Assembly (NCBI GenBank): GCA_033063855.1
Contig: CP093831.1
Coordinates: 9,362,001 to 9,426,000 of the forward strand
DNA length: 64,000 nucleotides
From: Smittia aterrima
Taxonomy: Eukaryota; Arthropoda; Insecta; Diptera; Chironomidae
Reading direction: 5' to 3'
This document shows, one piece after another, positions 63,458-64,000 of the stretch. Both the position numbers and the translations under genes were made by a program. Below the pieces are notes generated by a model. The model did not search any database. It was given only the letters and a program-made list of their open reading frames with translations, and was not told the DNA's origin. The number at the start of each line of letters is the position of its first letter. Position 1 is the first letter of the stretch.

Positions 63458-64000
63458 TTAATTCTTAATGGTAATTTGACATCCGCTGTTATGATGGTTT
63501 ATCACTTGTTTCTTCAAATCGAAAACGTGTTGCTTGAGATTGAGGAGTACGGATCCGAGCTCGTGATTTTCAACCTTCAGAATCTTCACACGGTCTTCAA
63601 GCTTCGAGATTCTTTCTGTAAATAATAAAAAACAGTTCTTAGAAATTTTCTTTGAATTCTTGGTAAAAGAAAATCTTACCGAGCTTTCGCTTTCGGCATT
63701 TTGAGGCAGCAACTCGATTGCGTTGCCGTTTGCGTTCAAGTTTAATCCGTTCTTGGCTTTCCATATCAATTGGACTCATTTGCGGACTTGATGGCTGGAG
63801 AGAATGCTGTTGTGGCTCTTCCTTGATTTCCATTAACAATTTTGTGTTTTCAGCATCAGCATAAGTGATTCCGCCTCCGCTCATTGTGTTTGATGGCATT
63901 GACGGTACAACTTGCTTCGGGATTTGTTCATTGTTATGCAAGTTCTTCAAGGCATCTTCGAATCCTTTCGCGTAATCCTCTTGCTCAGTTGTAATCTACA
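63458..64000 (-). CDS. Jra: Jra / c-Jun bZIP transcription factor (5' end outside window)
   Basis: Reverse-strand exons 64000-63680 (partial) and 63615-63458, with a 64-bp intron. The fragment starts near TTEQEDYAKGFEDALKNLH, the conserved motif of insect Jun. It continues through a linker with KEEP and MSPIDMESQERIKLERKRQRNR, the basic region RVAASKCRKRKL, and a leucine zipper (ERISKLEDRVKILKVENHEL onward). It ends HHNSGCQITIKN. Jun pairs with Fos (kayak in flies) as AP-1 on TGAGTCA sites and is a target of JNK in dorsal closure and stress. The N-terminal transactivation and JNK-docking part is missing from the window. The intron falls between the basic region and the zipper; read-through would end the protein before the zipper. 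Confidence 0.92.

Overview
The window is nuclear DNA from an insect, most likely a dipteran and possibly a midge or other lower fly. The support is gene content (pickpocket channel, tincar, corazonin receptor, Jra, a dusky-type cuticle ZP protein), very short introns (many of 50-65 bp) with ordinary GT-AG sites, AT-rich composition, and an absence of bacterial-style gene packing. No species can be named from the sequence alone. I saw no intact transposon, rRNA, convincing tRNA or CRISPR array.

Nine protein genes are recognisable; exons were joined by hand from splice sites and reading phase. Left to right: Myt1 kinase (+, 5' end missing, ends 1458); a pickpocket DEG/ENaC channel (+, 1853-3636); a dusky/dusky-like-type ZP-domain transmembrane protein (-, 15453 to 11863); mitochondrial adrenodoxin-type ferredoxin (-, 27170 to 26390); nibrin/nbs (+, 27456-29727), head-to-head with the ferredoxin across 285 bp; tincar (+, 31354-35726); a Na-K-Cl cotransporter of the Ncc69/NKCC type (+, 43073-49408); the corazonin receptor CrzR (+, 57848-62754); and Jra/c-Jun (-, 5' end missing, stop at 63458), convergent with CrzR.

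Between these genes lie long stretches with no recognisable coding sequence: about 8.2 kb (3637-11862), 10.9 kb (15454-26389), 7.3 kb (35727-43072) and 8.4 kb (49409-57847). They look like unique, non-repetitive AT-rich DNA with scattered homeodomain-like TAATTA sites, forkhead-like sites and small palindromes. Most open frames in them have no family signature, and several begin only at TTG or GTG. Acceptor-like sites just upstream of the tinc, Ncc and CrzR start codons suggest that parts of these gaps are 5'-UTR introns and promoters.

The genes do not form one pathway. They cover cell-cycle and DNA-damage control (Myt1, nbs), cuticle shaping (ZP protein), ion transport (ppk, Ncc69), neuropeptide signalling (CrzR), steroid/Fe-S electron transfer (ferredoxin), heart/eye development (tinc) and stress transcription (Jra). 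I did not find a previously undescribed biological system. The most useful observations are a 48-bp symmetric cassette exon in the cotransporter, two kinase-docking RFxV motifs in it, an intron that splits the Jra bZIP, an RxL-type motif in the Myt1 tail, a PPxY motif ending the ppk channel, repeated motifs in the nbs/ferredoxin promoter, and a few palindromic or repeated non-coding elements.
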